Shown piece after piece: positions 29,214 to 37,350 of a stretch of 37,593 nucleotides of DNA. Every line of letters starts with the position of its first letter. The first letter of the stretch is position 1. The notes under the pieces are model-generated. The model did no database searches, was not told the origin of the DNA, and saw only the letters and a list, made by a program, of their open reading frames with translations. The position numbers and the translations under genes are program-made. The stretch spans positions 1-37,593 of the forward strand of contig NZ_QFQZ01000046.1 of NCBI RefSeq assembly GCF_003243465.1. The letters are read 5' to 3'. This stretch comes from Caulobacter segnis. GTDB lineage: Bacteria; Pseudomonadota; Alphaproteobacteria; Caulobacterales; Caulobacteraceae.

Positions 29214-30578
29214 GTGTCAGACCTGCTTGCCGACACGCTGAAGACTGCGTCAGAAATCCTGTCGCCGCACGGGCCCGCCACCCAGGCCGCCGCCCACAGC
29301 TACGCCCCGAACGATTTCTCCATCCACTTCTTCCTGCAACTGGCGGTGATCCTGCTGGCCTGCCGCGTCGTCGGTTGGCTGGGCAAGAAGCTGCTGGCCC
29401 AGCCGCAGGTGGTCGGCGAGATGATCGCCGGCTTGATCCTGGGACCGTCGCTGTTGGGCCTGCTGTTCCCCGACTTCCAGGCGGCCCTTTTCCCGAAGGA
29501 GACCAAGAACGTCCTCTATGTCGGCGCCCAGCTGGGCGTCGGGCTCTACATGTTCATGGTCGGGACCAGCTTTCAGGCGGGCCATTTCAAGTCCAAGGCC
29601 AGGAGCGCGATGAGCGTCTCGTTCGCCGGCATCGCCGCGCCGTTCCTGATCGCCGCGATCATCACGCCGTTCCTGCTGAAGGTCCCAGGCCTGTTCGCCC
29701 CGACCATCAGCCAGGCCAACGCCACCCTGTTCATGGGCGCCTGCATCGCCCTGACCGCCTTTCCGATGCTGGCCCGGATCATCAACGAGCGCGGCCTGGC
29801 CAAGACCTCGCTGGGCACGCTGTCGCTGACGGCCGGCGCCTTCGACGACGCGGTGTCGTGGTGCGTGCTGGCCCTGGTGCTGGCGACGTTCGGCGGCGGG
29901 CCGGGCCTGGCCGTTCTCGCCATCGGCGGCGGCCTGACCTACGTCGCTTTCATGGTCCTGTTCGGCAAGCGCATCCTCGCGCCGCTGGGCCGCATGGTCG
30001 AGCGCGACGGCGAGATGAGCCTGACCGTCCTCGCTTTGACCCTGATGGCCTTCTGCCTGTCGGCCTTCCTGATGGACGCCGTGGGCATCCACGCCATCTT
30101 CGGCGGCTTCCTGCTGGGCGTCTTCATGCCGCGCGGCCTGTTCGTCGAGGAGCTGAAGAAGAAGGTCGAGCCGATCGCAGTCGTGCTGCTGCTGCCGATG
30201 TTCTTCACCTATTCGGGCCTCAACACCCGCATGGACATGGTCAACTCGGTCGAGCTGCTGCTGATCGCCCTGGGCGTCCTGGCCTGCTCGATCCTGGCCA
30301 AGTGGGGCGCCTGCTACGCCGCCGCCCGCCTGACCGGCGAGAACCACGCCACGGCCATGGGCATCGGCGCCCTGATGAACTCGCGCGGCCTGATGGAGCT
30401 GATCATCATCAACATCGGCCTGCAGAAGGGCATCATCGGCCCGACCCTGTTCTCGATGCTGGTGCTGATGGCGATCGTCACGACCGTGATGGCCAGCCCG
30501 CTGTTCGAGGTGGTCTACGGCAAGAAAGCCCGCGCGTCTGGTGAGTTGGGAGCCGTGCCCGAGGGCGTAGGGGCGTAG
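29214..30578 (+). CDS. CPA2-family cation:proton antiporter
   Basis: This 454-residue inner-membrane protein has about 12-13 hydrophobic segments and one Na+/H+ exchanger domain. Family motifs include GEMIAGLILGPSLLG, ACIALTAFPMLARII and the Asp-Asp pair in GAFDDAVSWC, where transported ions bind. It resembles KefB/GerN-type CPA2 proteins but ends without the cytosolic NAD-binding RCK/TrkA domain. Whether it moves K+ or Na+ cannot be told. The GTG at 29214 has an AGGGGG ribosome site. Upstream are the TA palindrome and a good -35 element. A repeat element lies directly downstream. Confidence 0.92.
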   Translation: MSDLLADTLKTASEILSPHGPATQAAAHSYAPNDFSIHFFLQLAVILLACRVVGWLGKKLLAQPQVVGEMIAGLILGPSLLGLLFPDFQAALFPKETKNVLYVGAQLGVGLYMFMVGTSFQAGHFKSKARSAMSVSFAGIAAPFLIAAIITPFLLKVPGLFAPTISQANATLFMGACIALTAFPMLARIINERGLAKTSLGTLSLTAGAFDDAVSWCVLALVLATFGGGPGLAVLAIGGGLTYVAFMVLFGKRILAPLGRMVERDGEMSLTVLALTLMAFCLSAFLMDAVGIHAIFGGFLLGVFMPRGLFVEELKKKVEPIAVVLLLPMFFTYSGLNTRMDMVNSVELLLIALGVLACSILAKWGACYAAARLTGENHATAMGIGALMNSRGLMELIIINIGLQKGIIGPTLFSMLVLMAIVTTVMASPLFEVVYGKKARASGELGAVPEGVGA

Positions 30579-30600
30579 AGAACTCTCGAGGCCAATTCCC

Positions 30601-30720
30601 GTGTCATCGCGGCCGTAGCGAAGCGAAGAGCCGGGACCCAGGGGCGGTGCGCACCGCGCTTCGTCACCCCCTGGGTCCCGGATAGCCTCTGCGAGGCTTC
30701 CGGGATGACACTTGTTTTTG
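30601..30720. repeat. dispersed inverted-repeat element, copy C
   Basis: This copy begins GTGTCATCGCGG (one change from copies A and B) and ends CCGGGATGACAC at 30711. It has the inner GCCGGGACCCAGGGG / CCCCTGGGTCCCGG pair. It is followed by TTGTTTTTG, so between the convergent antiporter and lipoprotein genes it would make an efficient terminator for the antiporter transcript. Confidence 0.85.
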
Positions 30721-30738
30721 GGGAGGCAGTATTCCAGC

Positions 30739-30966
30739 CTACTTCTTCGCTTCCTTCACGGCGTCCTTCAGCTCGCCCTGTTTCACATTGCCGGCGACCT
30801 GGTCCTTCTTGCCCTCGGCCTTGAGATCCTTGTCGCCGACGAGCTTGCCCGCGCCGGCCTCGACCTTGCCGATGGTTTCCTGCTTGCGGCCGGCCTCCTT
30901 GTCGCAAGCGGCCAGGCCCGCCACGGCGAAGGCGAGCGTCAGGGGAAGGAGAAGGCGGTGGTTCAT
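30739..30966 (-). CDS. CsbD-like lipoprotein
   Basis: This 75-residue protein has a lipoprotein signal: hydrophobic N-terminus and lipobox L-A-A-C with the acylated Cys at 21. The mature part is the CsbD-like pattern, with repeated G-K-x-x-G-D-K and KDQVAGNVKQGELKDAVKE. CsbD proteins are stress-induced, highly charged and of unknown mechanism; most are cytoplasmic, so a membrane-anchored version is a variant. The upstream region to the halogenase gene (30967-31031) is short. On the minus strand it contains TTGCGG and GTTCTAGGG, a possible Caulobacter-type promoter. Confidence 0.85.
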   Translation of the reverse strand: MNHRLLLPLTLAFAVAGLAACDKEAGRKQETIGKVEAGAGKLVGDKDLKAEGKKDQVAGNVKQGELKDAVKEAKK

Positions 30967-31031
30967 GGAAGGGCTCCGAAGCTTGGGTGTTGCGCCCTAG
31001 AACGCAAACGGAGCCGCAAGCGATCCCCGCC

Positions 31032-32582
31032 TCAAGCCAGCGCCCGTTCCTCGAAGCCGAAGCGGTTGATCTGGGCGATCAGGTCGCGGTGGCTGGGCAG
31101 GTCCTGGGTCGCGCGATCGGCGAAGCCGCGGATCTTGGCGAACAGCTTGGCCGCGCCGGCTGCGTCCGGAAACTCAGCGGCGCCGTCGGCCAGATCGGTT
31201 TCGAAGCCCATGCCGTACAGGATGTACTGGTAGTTGAAGAAGGCGAAGGTCTCGAGATCAAGGATGAAATCGAACCGGGCCGGCGGGCGGTGACGCCACT
31301 GTTCGAGTAGGTCCTGAAGACGCTCAGGGATCGTTTCCGGGGCGGTGTTCTCGCGCCAGAAGCGCTCGGGCCGGCGGCTGAGCGCGTAGTGCAGCTTCAG
31401 GAAGACGATGATGTTTTCGTAGCGCGCCGCCATCAGCTCGTTGAAGCGGCGAGCGGGCGCGCTGACCGGGCCTGTGTGCGGGAAGAGCTCGGCGATCATC
31501 GCCACGGCAGCCTCGATCAGCACGACGCCCGTCGACTCCAGCGGCTCCAGGAAGCCAGCCGACAGGCCCACGGCCACACAGTTGCCGATCCACTGCTTCT
31601 CGCGATAGCCGGCCTCGAAGGCGAGGCGGCGGGTCTCGACCTCGGCCCCGCCCACATAGTCGCGCAGGATCGCCTCGGCCCGATCGTCGTCGATGTGGTC
31701 GCTGGAGTAGACACAGCCGACGCCGCGGGCGCCGGAGAGACCGATGTCCCAGAGCCAGCCGGCCTCGTGGGCGGTGGCGACGGTGAAGCTCTGGATCGGC
31801 GCGTCGGGGCGCGTGTAGGGCGCGCGGCAGGCCACGGCGCGGTCGGCGAACAGCACTGGCCGCGCCGACTTGAACGGCGCGTTCAGCGCCTTGCCGATCA
31901 GCTCGGCGCGGAAGCCGCTGCAGTCGATGTAGAGGTCGGCGGCCAGCGGGCCTTGCTCGGGCGAGACGATGCGGGCGATGGCGCCGGTCGCGTCCAGCAC
32001 CGTCTCGCCGACATGCCCCTGCAGGTGGCGAACGCCGAGTTCCCGCGCGCGCTCGGCCAGCACCTCGGCCAGCTTGGCGGCGTCGAAATGGTACGCGTAG
32101 TTCAGCGGGCCGCCGAAGTCGCTCTCGTGCGGGCGCTTGGGCGCGCGGGCCGCGTCGGCGACGCGGGCCTGGATCGTCACGGCCTCGGCGAACGGCGCGC
32201 GCGAGGCTTCGTCCTGCAGCAGCCAATAGGGCGCGAGACTCACGCCGTCGGTCGAGAAGGGCGCCTCGAACGGGTGGAAGAAGCTGTGGCGGCCTTGCTC
32301 GGTCGGCGCGTGGCCCCAGTCGACGAAGCGGATGCCCTGCTTGAACGTCGCCGAGGTCTGGCGGATGAACCGCGCTTCGTCGATCCCCAAGAACTGCAGC
32401 GTGTTGCGGATGGTGGGGAACGTGGCCTCGCCGACGCCGATGGCGCCGATCTCGGGGGATTCCAGCACGGTGATCGACAGGTGCGCCTGCTCGGCGATCC
32501 GCAGCGCCTTGGCCAGATAGGCGGCCGTCAGCCACCCGGCCGTCCCGCCGCCCACGATCAGGATGCTCCGTCCGCGCTTCAT
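31032..32582 (-). CDS. tryptophan-halogenase-family flavoprotein
   Basis: This is a 516-residue FAD-dependent enzyme of the PF04820 family. The FAD fold opens with VGGGTAGW at 10-17. The lysine essential for the hypochlorous/chloramine intermediate corresponds to Lys81 in SATFKQGIRFVDW. The glutamate partner is in LEPLESTGV. The diagnostic WxWxIP block reads GWLWDIGL, with Gly replacing Pro. Caulobacters and xanthomonads carry many such genes beside TonB-dependent receptors, and their substrates are mostly unknown. The protein may not halogenate free tryptophan. It is divergent from the M24 peptidase with a 180-bp gap, and the TonB receptor follows further on. Confidence 0.92.
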   Translation of the reverse strand: MKRGRSILIVGGGTAGWLTAAYLAKALRIAEQAHLSITVLESPEIGAIGVGEATFPTIRNTLQFLGIDEARFIRQTSATFKQGIRFVDWGHAPTEQGRHSFFHPFEAPFSTDGVSLAPYWLLQDEASRAPFAEAVTIQARVADAARAPKRPHESDFGGPLNYAYHFDAAKLAEVLAERARELGVRHLQGHVGETVLDATGAIARIVSPEQGPLAADLYIDCSGFRAELIGKALNAPFKSARPVLFADRAVACRAPYTRPDAPIQSFTVATAHEAGWLWDIGLSGARGVGCVYSSDHIDDDRAEAILRDYVGGAEVETRRLAFEAGYREKQWIGNCVAVGLSAGFLEPLESTGVVLIEAAVAMIAELFPHTGPVSAPARRFNELMAARYENIIVFLKLHYALSRRPERFWRENTAPETIPERLQDLLEQWRHRPPARFDFILDLETFAFFNYQYILYGMGFETDLADGAAEFPDAAGAAKLFAKIRGFADRATQDLPSHRDLIAQINRFGFEERALA

Positions 32583-32762
32583 GGGAGATTGATATCAGAG
32601 TTCGCGGATGGGGGAGGGGCTTTCGACGCGCGCCGAGCGAGCAGTCGCGCCGATCGGGTGGTGGGATGCTGTGTCGGGCTTGTCAGCGTCCAGGCCGATG
32701 GCCGACAAGTTCGGAGCTTGAGTCTGCGTCGGCGCCGGCTCTTGAAGTTTTGGGGAAAGCGT
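32583..32762. promoter_or_regulatory. divergent promoter region, halogenase / peptidase
   Basis: This 180-bp gap lies between divergent starts. It has no obvious long palindrome. The sequence near 32590-32610 (GATTGATATCAGAG) is A/T-richer and closest to the halogenase start. I cannot assign elements securely. Confidence 0.3.
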
Positions 32763-34016
32763 ATGGGCGCGTTGGACAAGCTGGGGCGGCGGGGCTTCCT
32801 GGCCGGAGTCGCCGCAAGCGCGGTGGCCACGGGCGGTCGGGCCTGGGCGCGCGACGAGGGCGTCAAGAAGCTGACCGATGGCATCGCCCTGATTGGCCCC
32901 GCCGAACGTCAAGCGCGCCTGGTTCGCGCCCAGGCGCTGATGGCGCAGCTCGGCCTCTCGGCGGTGATCACCGAGGCCGGTTCGTCGATGGACTATTTCA
33001 CCGGCGCCCAGTGGAGCCGCAGCGAGCGGCCGACCCTGGCGATCATCCCGCGCGAAGGGCAGGTCGGCATGGTGATGCCCAAGTTCGAGGAGGGCTCGAT
33101 CCGCCAGAGCCTGTCGGTTCCCGCCGAGGTCCGCACCTGGGAGGAGGACGAGAGCCCCTACGCCATTGCCGCGGGCCTGCTGGCCGACCGCAAGCTGGCT
33201 TCGGGCAAGGTCGGCGTCGAGGAGACGATCCGGGACTTCATCGTCCAAGGCCTGGCCGGCGCCTTGCCGAACGCCAAGATCGTCCCCGGCGCGGCGGTGT
33301 TCCGCGGCTGCCGGATGATCAAGACCCCGGCCGAGATCGCCCTGATGCAGGTCGCTTCCGACATCACCGTCGCGGCGCTGCGCCATGCCCACGCCAATGT
33401 CCGGGCCGGCATGGTCCCGCGCGACATCGCCGCCCTGATGGCCGAGCGGACCACGGCGCTGGGCGGGCGGGTCAGCTTCAACCTGATCCTGATCGGCGAG
33501 GCCAGCGCCTATCCGCACGGCTCGCGCCAGCCGCAGGTGCTGAGCGAGGGGCAGGTCGTGCTGATGGATTGCGGCTGCAATGTCGGCGGCTACGAGTCGG
33601 ACATCTCGCGCACCTTCGTGTTCGGCGAGCCGACGGTCCGCCAGCGCAAGGTCTGGACTGACGTCCAGCGCGGCCAGCAGATAGCGTTCGAAGCGGCCAA
33701 GATCGGGGTGGAGGCCGGGTCGGTCGATCGCGCCGTCCGGGCCTATTACGAGAGCCTGGGCTGGGGACCGCGCTACAAGCTGCCGGGCCTGTCGCACCGC
33801 ACGGGCCACGGCATCGGCATGGACGGTCACGAGCCGGTCAACTTCGTCATGTCGGAGACCACCAGGTTGGCGCCGGGCATGTGCTTCTCGGACGAGCCGG
33901 GAATCTACATCCCCGGCGAGTTCGGCGTCCGGCTCGAGGACTGCATCCACCTGACGGAGCAGGGGCCGCGCTGGTTCAGCCAGCCGCCGCCGTCTCTCGA
34001 GAAGCCCATGGGCTGA
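32763..34016 (+). CDS. Tat-exported M24-family metallopeptidase (Xaa-Pro type)
   Basis: This is a 417-residue pita-bread-fold peptidase with all five metal ligands: Asp269 and Asp280 in MDCGCNVGGYESDISRTF, His349 in HRTGHGIGMDGHEP, Glu378 in DEPGIY and Glu392 in VRLEDC. The N-terminus bears a twin-arginine signal (LGRRGFLAGVAASAVATGG, cleavage after A-W-A). The folded, metal-loaded enzyme should therefore be exported to the periplasm, unlike cytoplasmic PepP/PepQ. The N-terminal creatinase-like domain spans about 45-180. The ATG at 32763 is chosen because it gives the Tat signal. The open frame extends much further left but only as antisense to the halogenase gene. Confidence 0.93.
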   Translation: MGALDKLGRRGFLAGVAASAVATGGRAWARDEGVKKLTDGIALIGPAERQARLVRAQALMAQLGLSAVITEAGSSMDYFTGAQWSRSERPTLAIIPREGQVGMVMPKFEEGSIRQSLSVPAEVRTWEEDESPYAIAAGLLADRKLASGKVGVEETIRDFIVQGLAGALPNAKIVPGAAVFRGCRMIKTPAEIALMQVASDITVAALRHAHANVRAGMVPRDIAALMAERTTALGGRVSFNLILIGEASAYPHGSRQPQVLSEGQVVLMDCGCNVGGYESDISRTFVFGEPTVRQRKVWTDVQRGQQIAFEAAKIGVEAGSVDRAVRAYYESLGWGPRYKLPGLSHRTGHGIGMDGHEPVNFVMSETTRLAPGMCFSDEPGIYIPGEFGVRLEDCIHLTEQGPRWFSQPPPSLEKPMG

Positions 34017-34421
34017 GGCCGACGAGCCGCGCACTGACGAGGACCTGACGCTACCGCTTCAGGATCCTGGTTGCTTCAGTGCTGTCATCGGCGATCAGGA
34101 CGCTGATCGCGCCGTCGCAGCCGGCCCGCGTGGGCGCGCGTGCTGTCGAACTTCCTATCTTCACGTCCAGATGATCGATGCGCGGCTCGCGGAAAGCCGC
34201 CTCGCTGCCGTCCGCCGGGTCCCGGTTCCGCCGCATCGTCCGCCGTCGACATAACCAACTCTTGCGGCCGCGCAACTTGTCGGACATACATTGTCTATCT
34301 TGTGAGATAACTTCCCAAAATATGGGAAATTAAGGCTTCGCGAGAGACGAACCGGAACAACCGGTCAGTTTGGGTTGGAAACGTCAGGGGCCGGTCGAAC
34401 CGGTCCTGTCAGGAGGGTCGC
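34017..34421. promoter_or_regulatory. TonB-receptor upstream region with two inverted repeats
   Basis: This 405-bp gap ends in an unusually A/T-rich block. It contains TATCT-TGTG-AGATA (34296-34309) and TTCCCA-AAATA-TGGGAA (34312-34328), two adjacent inverted repeats about 95-125 bp before the receptor start. They are good operator candidates. A 78-codon minus-strand frame (34051-34287) is open, but has no family resemblance and no clear ribosome site. Confidence 0.5.
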
Positions 34422-37301
34422 ATGTCGTCCAAGCACGGCTGGAATTCGGGCTGCTCGCTTTTCGCTTTGGCTATCGCGGGCGCGATGGCGGCGCACGGCG
34501 CCGAAGCGCAAACCGTCGAGAACAACGCCGTCGAGGAAGTGGTCGTCACGGGCTTTCGCGCGAGCCTGCAGAGCGCGCTGAGCGTCAAGCGTCAGTCCTC
34601 CGGCGTGGTCGACGCCATCAAGGCCGAGGACATCGCCGACTTCCCCGACGCCAACCTGGCCGAATCGATCCAGCGGGTGCCGGGCGTCTCGATCACCCGC
34701 GTGGCCGGCGAGGGCCGCACGATCACCGTGCGCGGCCTGCCGCCCGCCTTCACGCGCGTCCGCATCAACGGCATGGAAGCCCAGTCAACCAGTGGCGCGA
34801 CCACCAGCGACCGCGGCGCGAACCTGGGGCGGGGCTTCGACTTCAACACCTTCGCTTCGGAGCTGTTCAGCGGCATCACGGTGCGCAAGACCGCGCAGGC
34901 CGAGGTGATCGAAGGCTCCCTGGGCGCGACGGTCGACCTGGAGACCGCAAGGCCCCTGGACCAGAAGGGCCGGACCTTCGTGATCGGCGCCTCGGCCGGC
35001 TACAACGACCTGTCCAAGCATTCCGACCCCAAGGTCACCGCCGTGCTCGGCGACCGCTGGGATACGGCCTGGGGCCAGTTCGGGGCGCAGGCCTCGCTGG
35101 CGTGGAGCAAGCGCAAGTTCCTGGAGGACCAGTGGGGATCGGGCGGCTGGAACCCCGCCACCGTCGACGGCGGCTTCTGTACGCCCGTGGGCCGCACGCC
35201 GCAGAACCCGGTCGACAACGCCGCCAACGGCACCGACGCCGCCAACTGCGCCGCTGGCGTGGCCCGTCCGGCCGCCAACGACACCGTCTTCGACCAGGCC
35301 AACCGTTCGACCGTCTTCTTCCCGCGCCTGCCGCGCTATGGCCGCTTCCACCACGACCAGGAGCGCACTGGCGCGACCCTGGCCCTGCAGTGGAAGCCGA
35401 CCTCGCGCACCTCGCTGAGCTTCGACGCCCTCTATTCGAACTATGACGTCAAGCGCGAGGAGAACTGGCTGGAGGGCTTCTCGTTCGCCCGCGCCATCAG
35501 CCAGAACGGCAAGCCGCAGACCGCCGTGCGCGAGCTCGTGCTGCGTAACGCCGGGACCAGCCACACCGCCGGCGTCAATCTCGGCCAGACGGTCTATGAC
35601 GTCGACTTCGCCCGCTTCGACGGCGTCGACGTGCGCTCCGACACCCAGCACGACGAATTCCAGAACGTCTTCCAGCAGTTCACCCTGGCGGGCACGCACG
35701 AGCTGACGGATCGGATCACGGTCAAGGGCCTGATCGGCTACTCGAAGTCGGACTACGACCAGCCGATGACGACGACGATCATGTTCCAGCGTCCGAACAC
35801 CGGAATGACGATCGACTTCCGCAAGAACCGGAACCAGCCGATCATCACCCACGGCTTCGACGTCACGGACGCCTCGCTCTACAGCTTCGCCGCCCCCAAC
35901 GCCGAGGTGCGGCAGGCCCAGACCTTCACGACCAATATCTATCGCACGGTCGACCTGAACCTGGCCTGGGCCGTCGACGACGCCCTGACGATCAAGGTCG
36001 GCGGTCATTATGACGAGTTCTCGTTCGACACCTCGACCTTCCAGCGTCCGAACAACTTCCTGGTCCCCAGCTTCACCTCGGCCGAGCTGAAGAACCTGAC
36101 CAAGGTGGTGTCGGGCTTCGGCGGCCACGGGATCAACGCGGGCGTCTTCCCGACCAGCTGGGCGACGATCGACTTCGACAAGTTCGTCGCCAACCAGAAC
36201 ATCTACAGCAAGAGCGGCCTCTACAACCTGACGCCCAACTACGGCGGCATCCGCCGCGTGGACGAGAAGGTGAGCTCGGCCTATCTGCAGGCCGACCTGA
36301 AGACCGAGATCGGCGGCGTGCCGGTCCGAGGCGACGTCGGCTTCCGCTTCGCCCGCACCGAGCTGGAGTCGCGCGGCTATCAGATCGGCCTGACCCCGCA
36401 GCAGGTCACCGCCGAGCACGCCTATGACGACGTGTTGCCCTCGGTGAACGTGTCGGTCGACGTGACGCCAGATCTGGTGCTGCGCGTCTCCGGCGCCAAG
36501 ACGGTGTCGCGGCCGGATCTGGGCTTCCTGACGCCGGGCGGCAGCCTGAACCTGACCGGCACGCCGTCGATCAATTCCGGCAACCCGACGCTGGACCCGA
36601 TCCGCGCCTGGACCGCCGACGTGGGGGCCGAATGGTACTTCGCGCCGGGCGCGATCCTGGGCGTGGGGCTGTTCTACAAGGACATCCAGACCTATGTGCA
36701 GAACCAGTCTCAGCAGCTGACCTTCCGCCAGACGGGGCTGCCGATGGCCTTGCTGGGCGCGTCGGGCGTCGATCCGGACAACACCCCGATCACGGTCACG
36801 CGTCCCCTGAACACGCCGGGCGGACCGCTGAAGGGCTTCGAGATCAACTACCAGCAGGCCTTCACCTTCCTGCCGGGCTTCCTGCGCCATACGGGCGCGC
36901 TGGTGAACTACACCTATGTCGACAGCCAGATCGAGTACTTCCTGGCCGCTGGCGGGGTGACCACCAACGACCTGATCGGCCTGTCGAAGAACGCCTACAA
37001 CGCAACGCTCTACTACGAGGACAGCAAGTTCAGCGCCCGCGTTTCGGCCTCGTACCGCGACAAGTCGATCGTGGCCCTGCCGGCCAACAATCCGCTGCAG
37101 GACCTGGAGGGCTATTCGCCGAACCTGACCTTCGACATGGCCGCGTCATACCAGATCAACGACCACTTCAAGCTGTCGCTGGAAGGGCTGAACATCTTCG
37201 ACCGCTTCAACCGGCAGTTCATCGACTCCGATCGCGACAGCACCTTCGTCTACACCCACACCGGGCGCCAGTTCAGCCTGGGCCTGCAGTACAAGTTCTA
37301 G
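34422..37301 (+). CDS. TonB-dependent outer-membrane receptor (Xanthomonas/Caulobacter type)
   Basis: This is a 959-residue outer-membrane active transporter. A signal peptide (about 1-30, ending A-E-A-Q) is followed by the TonB-box-like EEVVVTG near residue 39 and the plug domain (about 50-165, with GVSITRV and TITVRGL). The 22-strand barrel ends in GRQFSLGLQYKF with the C-terminal aromatic needed for assembly. The plug start (ADFPDANLAESIQRVPGVSI) is the TIGR01782 TonB-Xanth-Caul subfamily, most of whose studied members import carbohydrates. AGGAGGG precedes the ATG. With the halogenase and peptidase it forms a nutrient-uptake neighbourhood. The substrate is unknown. Confidence 0.95.
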   Translation: MSSKHGWNSGCSLFALAIAGAMAAHGAEAQTVENNAVEEVVVTGFRASLQSALSVKRQSSGVVDAIKAEDIADFPDANLAESIQRVPGVSITRVAGEGRTITVRGLPPAFTRVRINGMEAQSTSGATTSDRGANLGRGFDFNTFASELFSGITVRKTAQAEVIEGSLGATVDLETARPLDQKGRTFVIGASAGYNDLSKHSDPKVTAVLGDRWDTAWGQFGAQASLAWSKRKFLEDQWGSGGWNPATVDGGFCTPVGRTPQNPVDNAANGTDAANCAAGVARPAANDTVFDQANRSTVFFPRLPRYGRFHHDQERTGATLALQWKPTSRTSLSFDALYSNYDVKREENWLEGFSFARAISQNGKPQTAVRELVLRNAGTSHTAGVNLGQTVYDVDFARFDGVDVRSDTQHDEFQNVFQQFTLAGTHELTDRITVKGLIGYSKSDYDQPMTTTIMFQRPNTGMTIDFRKNRNQPIITHGFDVTDASLYSFAAPNAEVRQAQTFTTNIYRTVDLNLAWAVDDALTIKVGGHYDEFSFDTSTFQRPNNFLVPSFTSAELKNLTKVVSGFGGHGINAGVFPTSWATIDFDKFVANQNIYSKSGLYNLTPNYGGIRRVDEKVSSAYLQADLKTEIGGVPVRGDVGFRFARTELESRGYQIGLTPQQVTAEHAYDDVLPSVNVSVDVTPDLVLRVSGAKTVSRPDLGFLTPGGSLNLTGTPSINSGNPTLDPIRAWTADVGAEWYFAPGAILGVGLFYKDIQTYVQNQSQQLTFRQTGLPMALLGASGVDPDNTPITVTRPLNTPGGPLKGFEINYQQAFTFLPGFLRHTGALVNYTYVDSQIEYFLAAGGVTTNDLIGLSKNAYNATLYYEDSKFSARVSASYRDKSIVALPANNPLQDLEGYSPNLTFDMAASYQINDHFKLSLEGLNIFDRFNRQFIDSDRDSTFVYTHTGRQFSLGLQYKF

Positions 37302-37311
37302 GCCGAGACCC

Positions 37312-37346
37312 TCGCGGGCGCGTTTCGGCGCGCCCGCGATCTTTTC
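37312..37346 (+). terminator. intrinsic terminator after the TonB receptor
   Basis: TCGCGGGCGCG (37312-37322) and CGCGCCCGCGA (37329-37339) form a perfect 11-bp stem with a TTTCGG loop. They are followed by TCTTTTC. It lies between the convergent receptor and sugar dehydrogenase genes and can serve the receptor transcript. Confidence 0.85.
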
Positions 37347-37350
37347 AGGT

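Noticed and set aside
34051..34287. 78-codon minus-strand frame upstream of the TonB receptor
   Set aside because: No ribosome site or family match. It could be a relic, but there is not enough to call a gene.
34785..36890. 701-codon minus-strand open frame
   Set aside because: It lies entirely antisense to the TonB receptor, with a typical GC-driven shadow composition.
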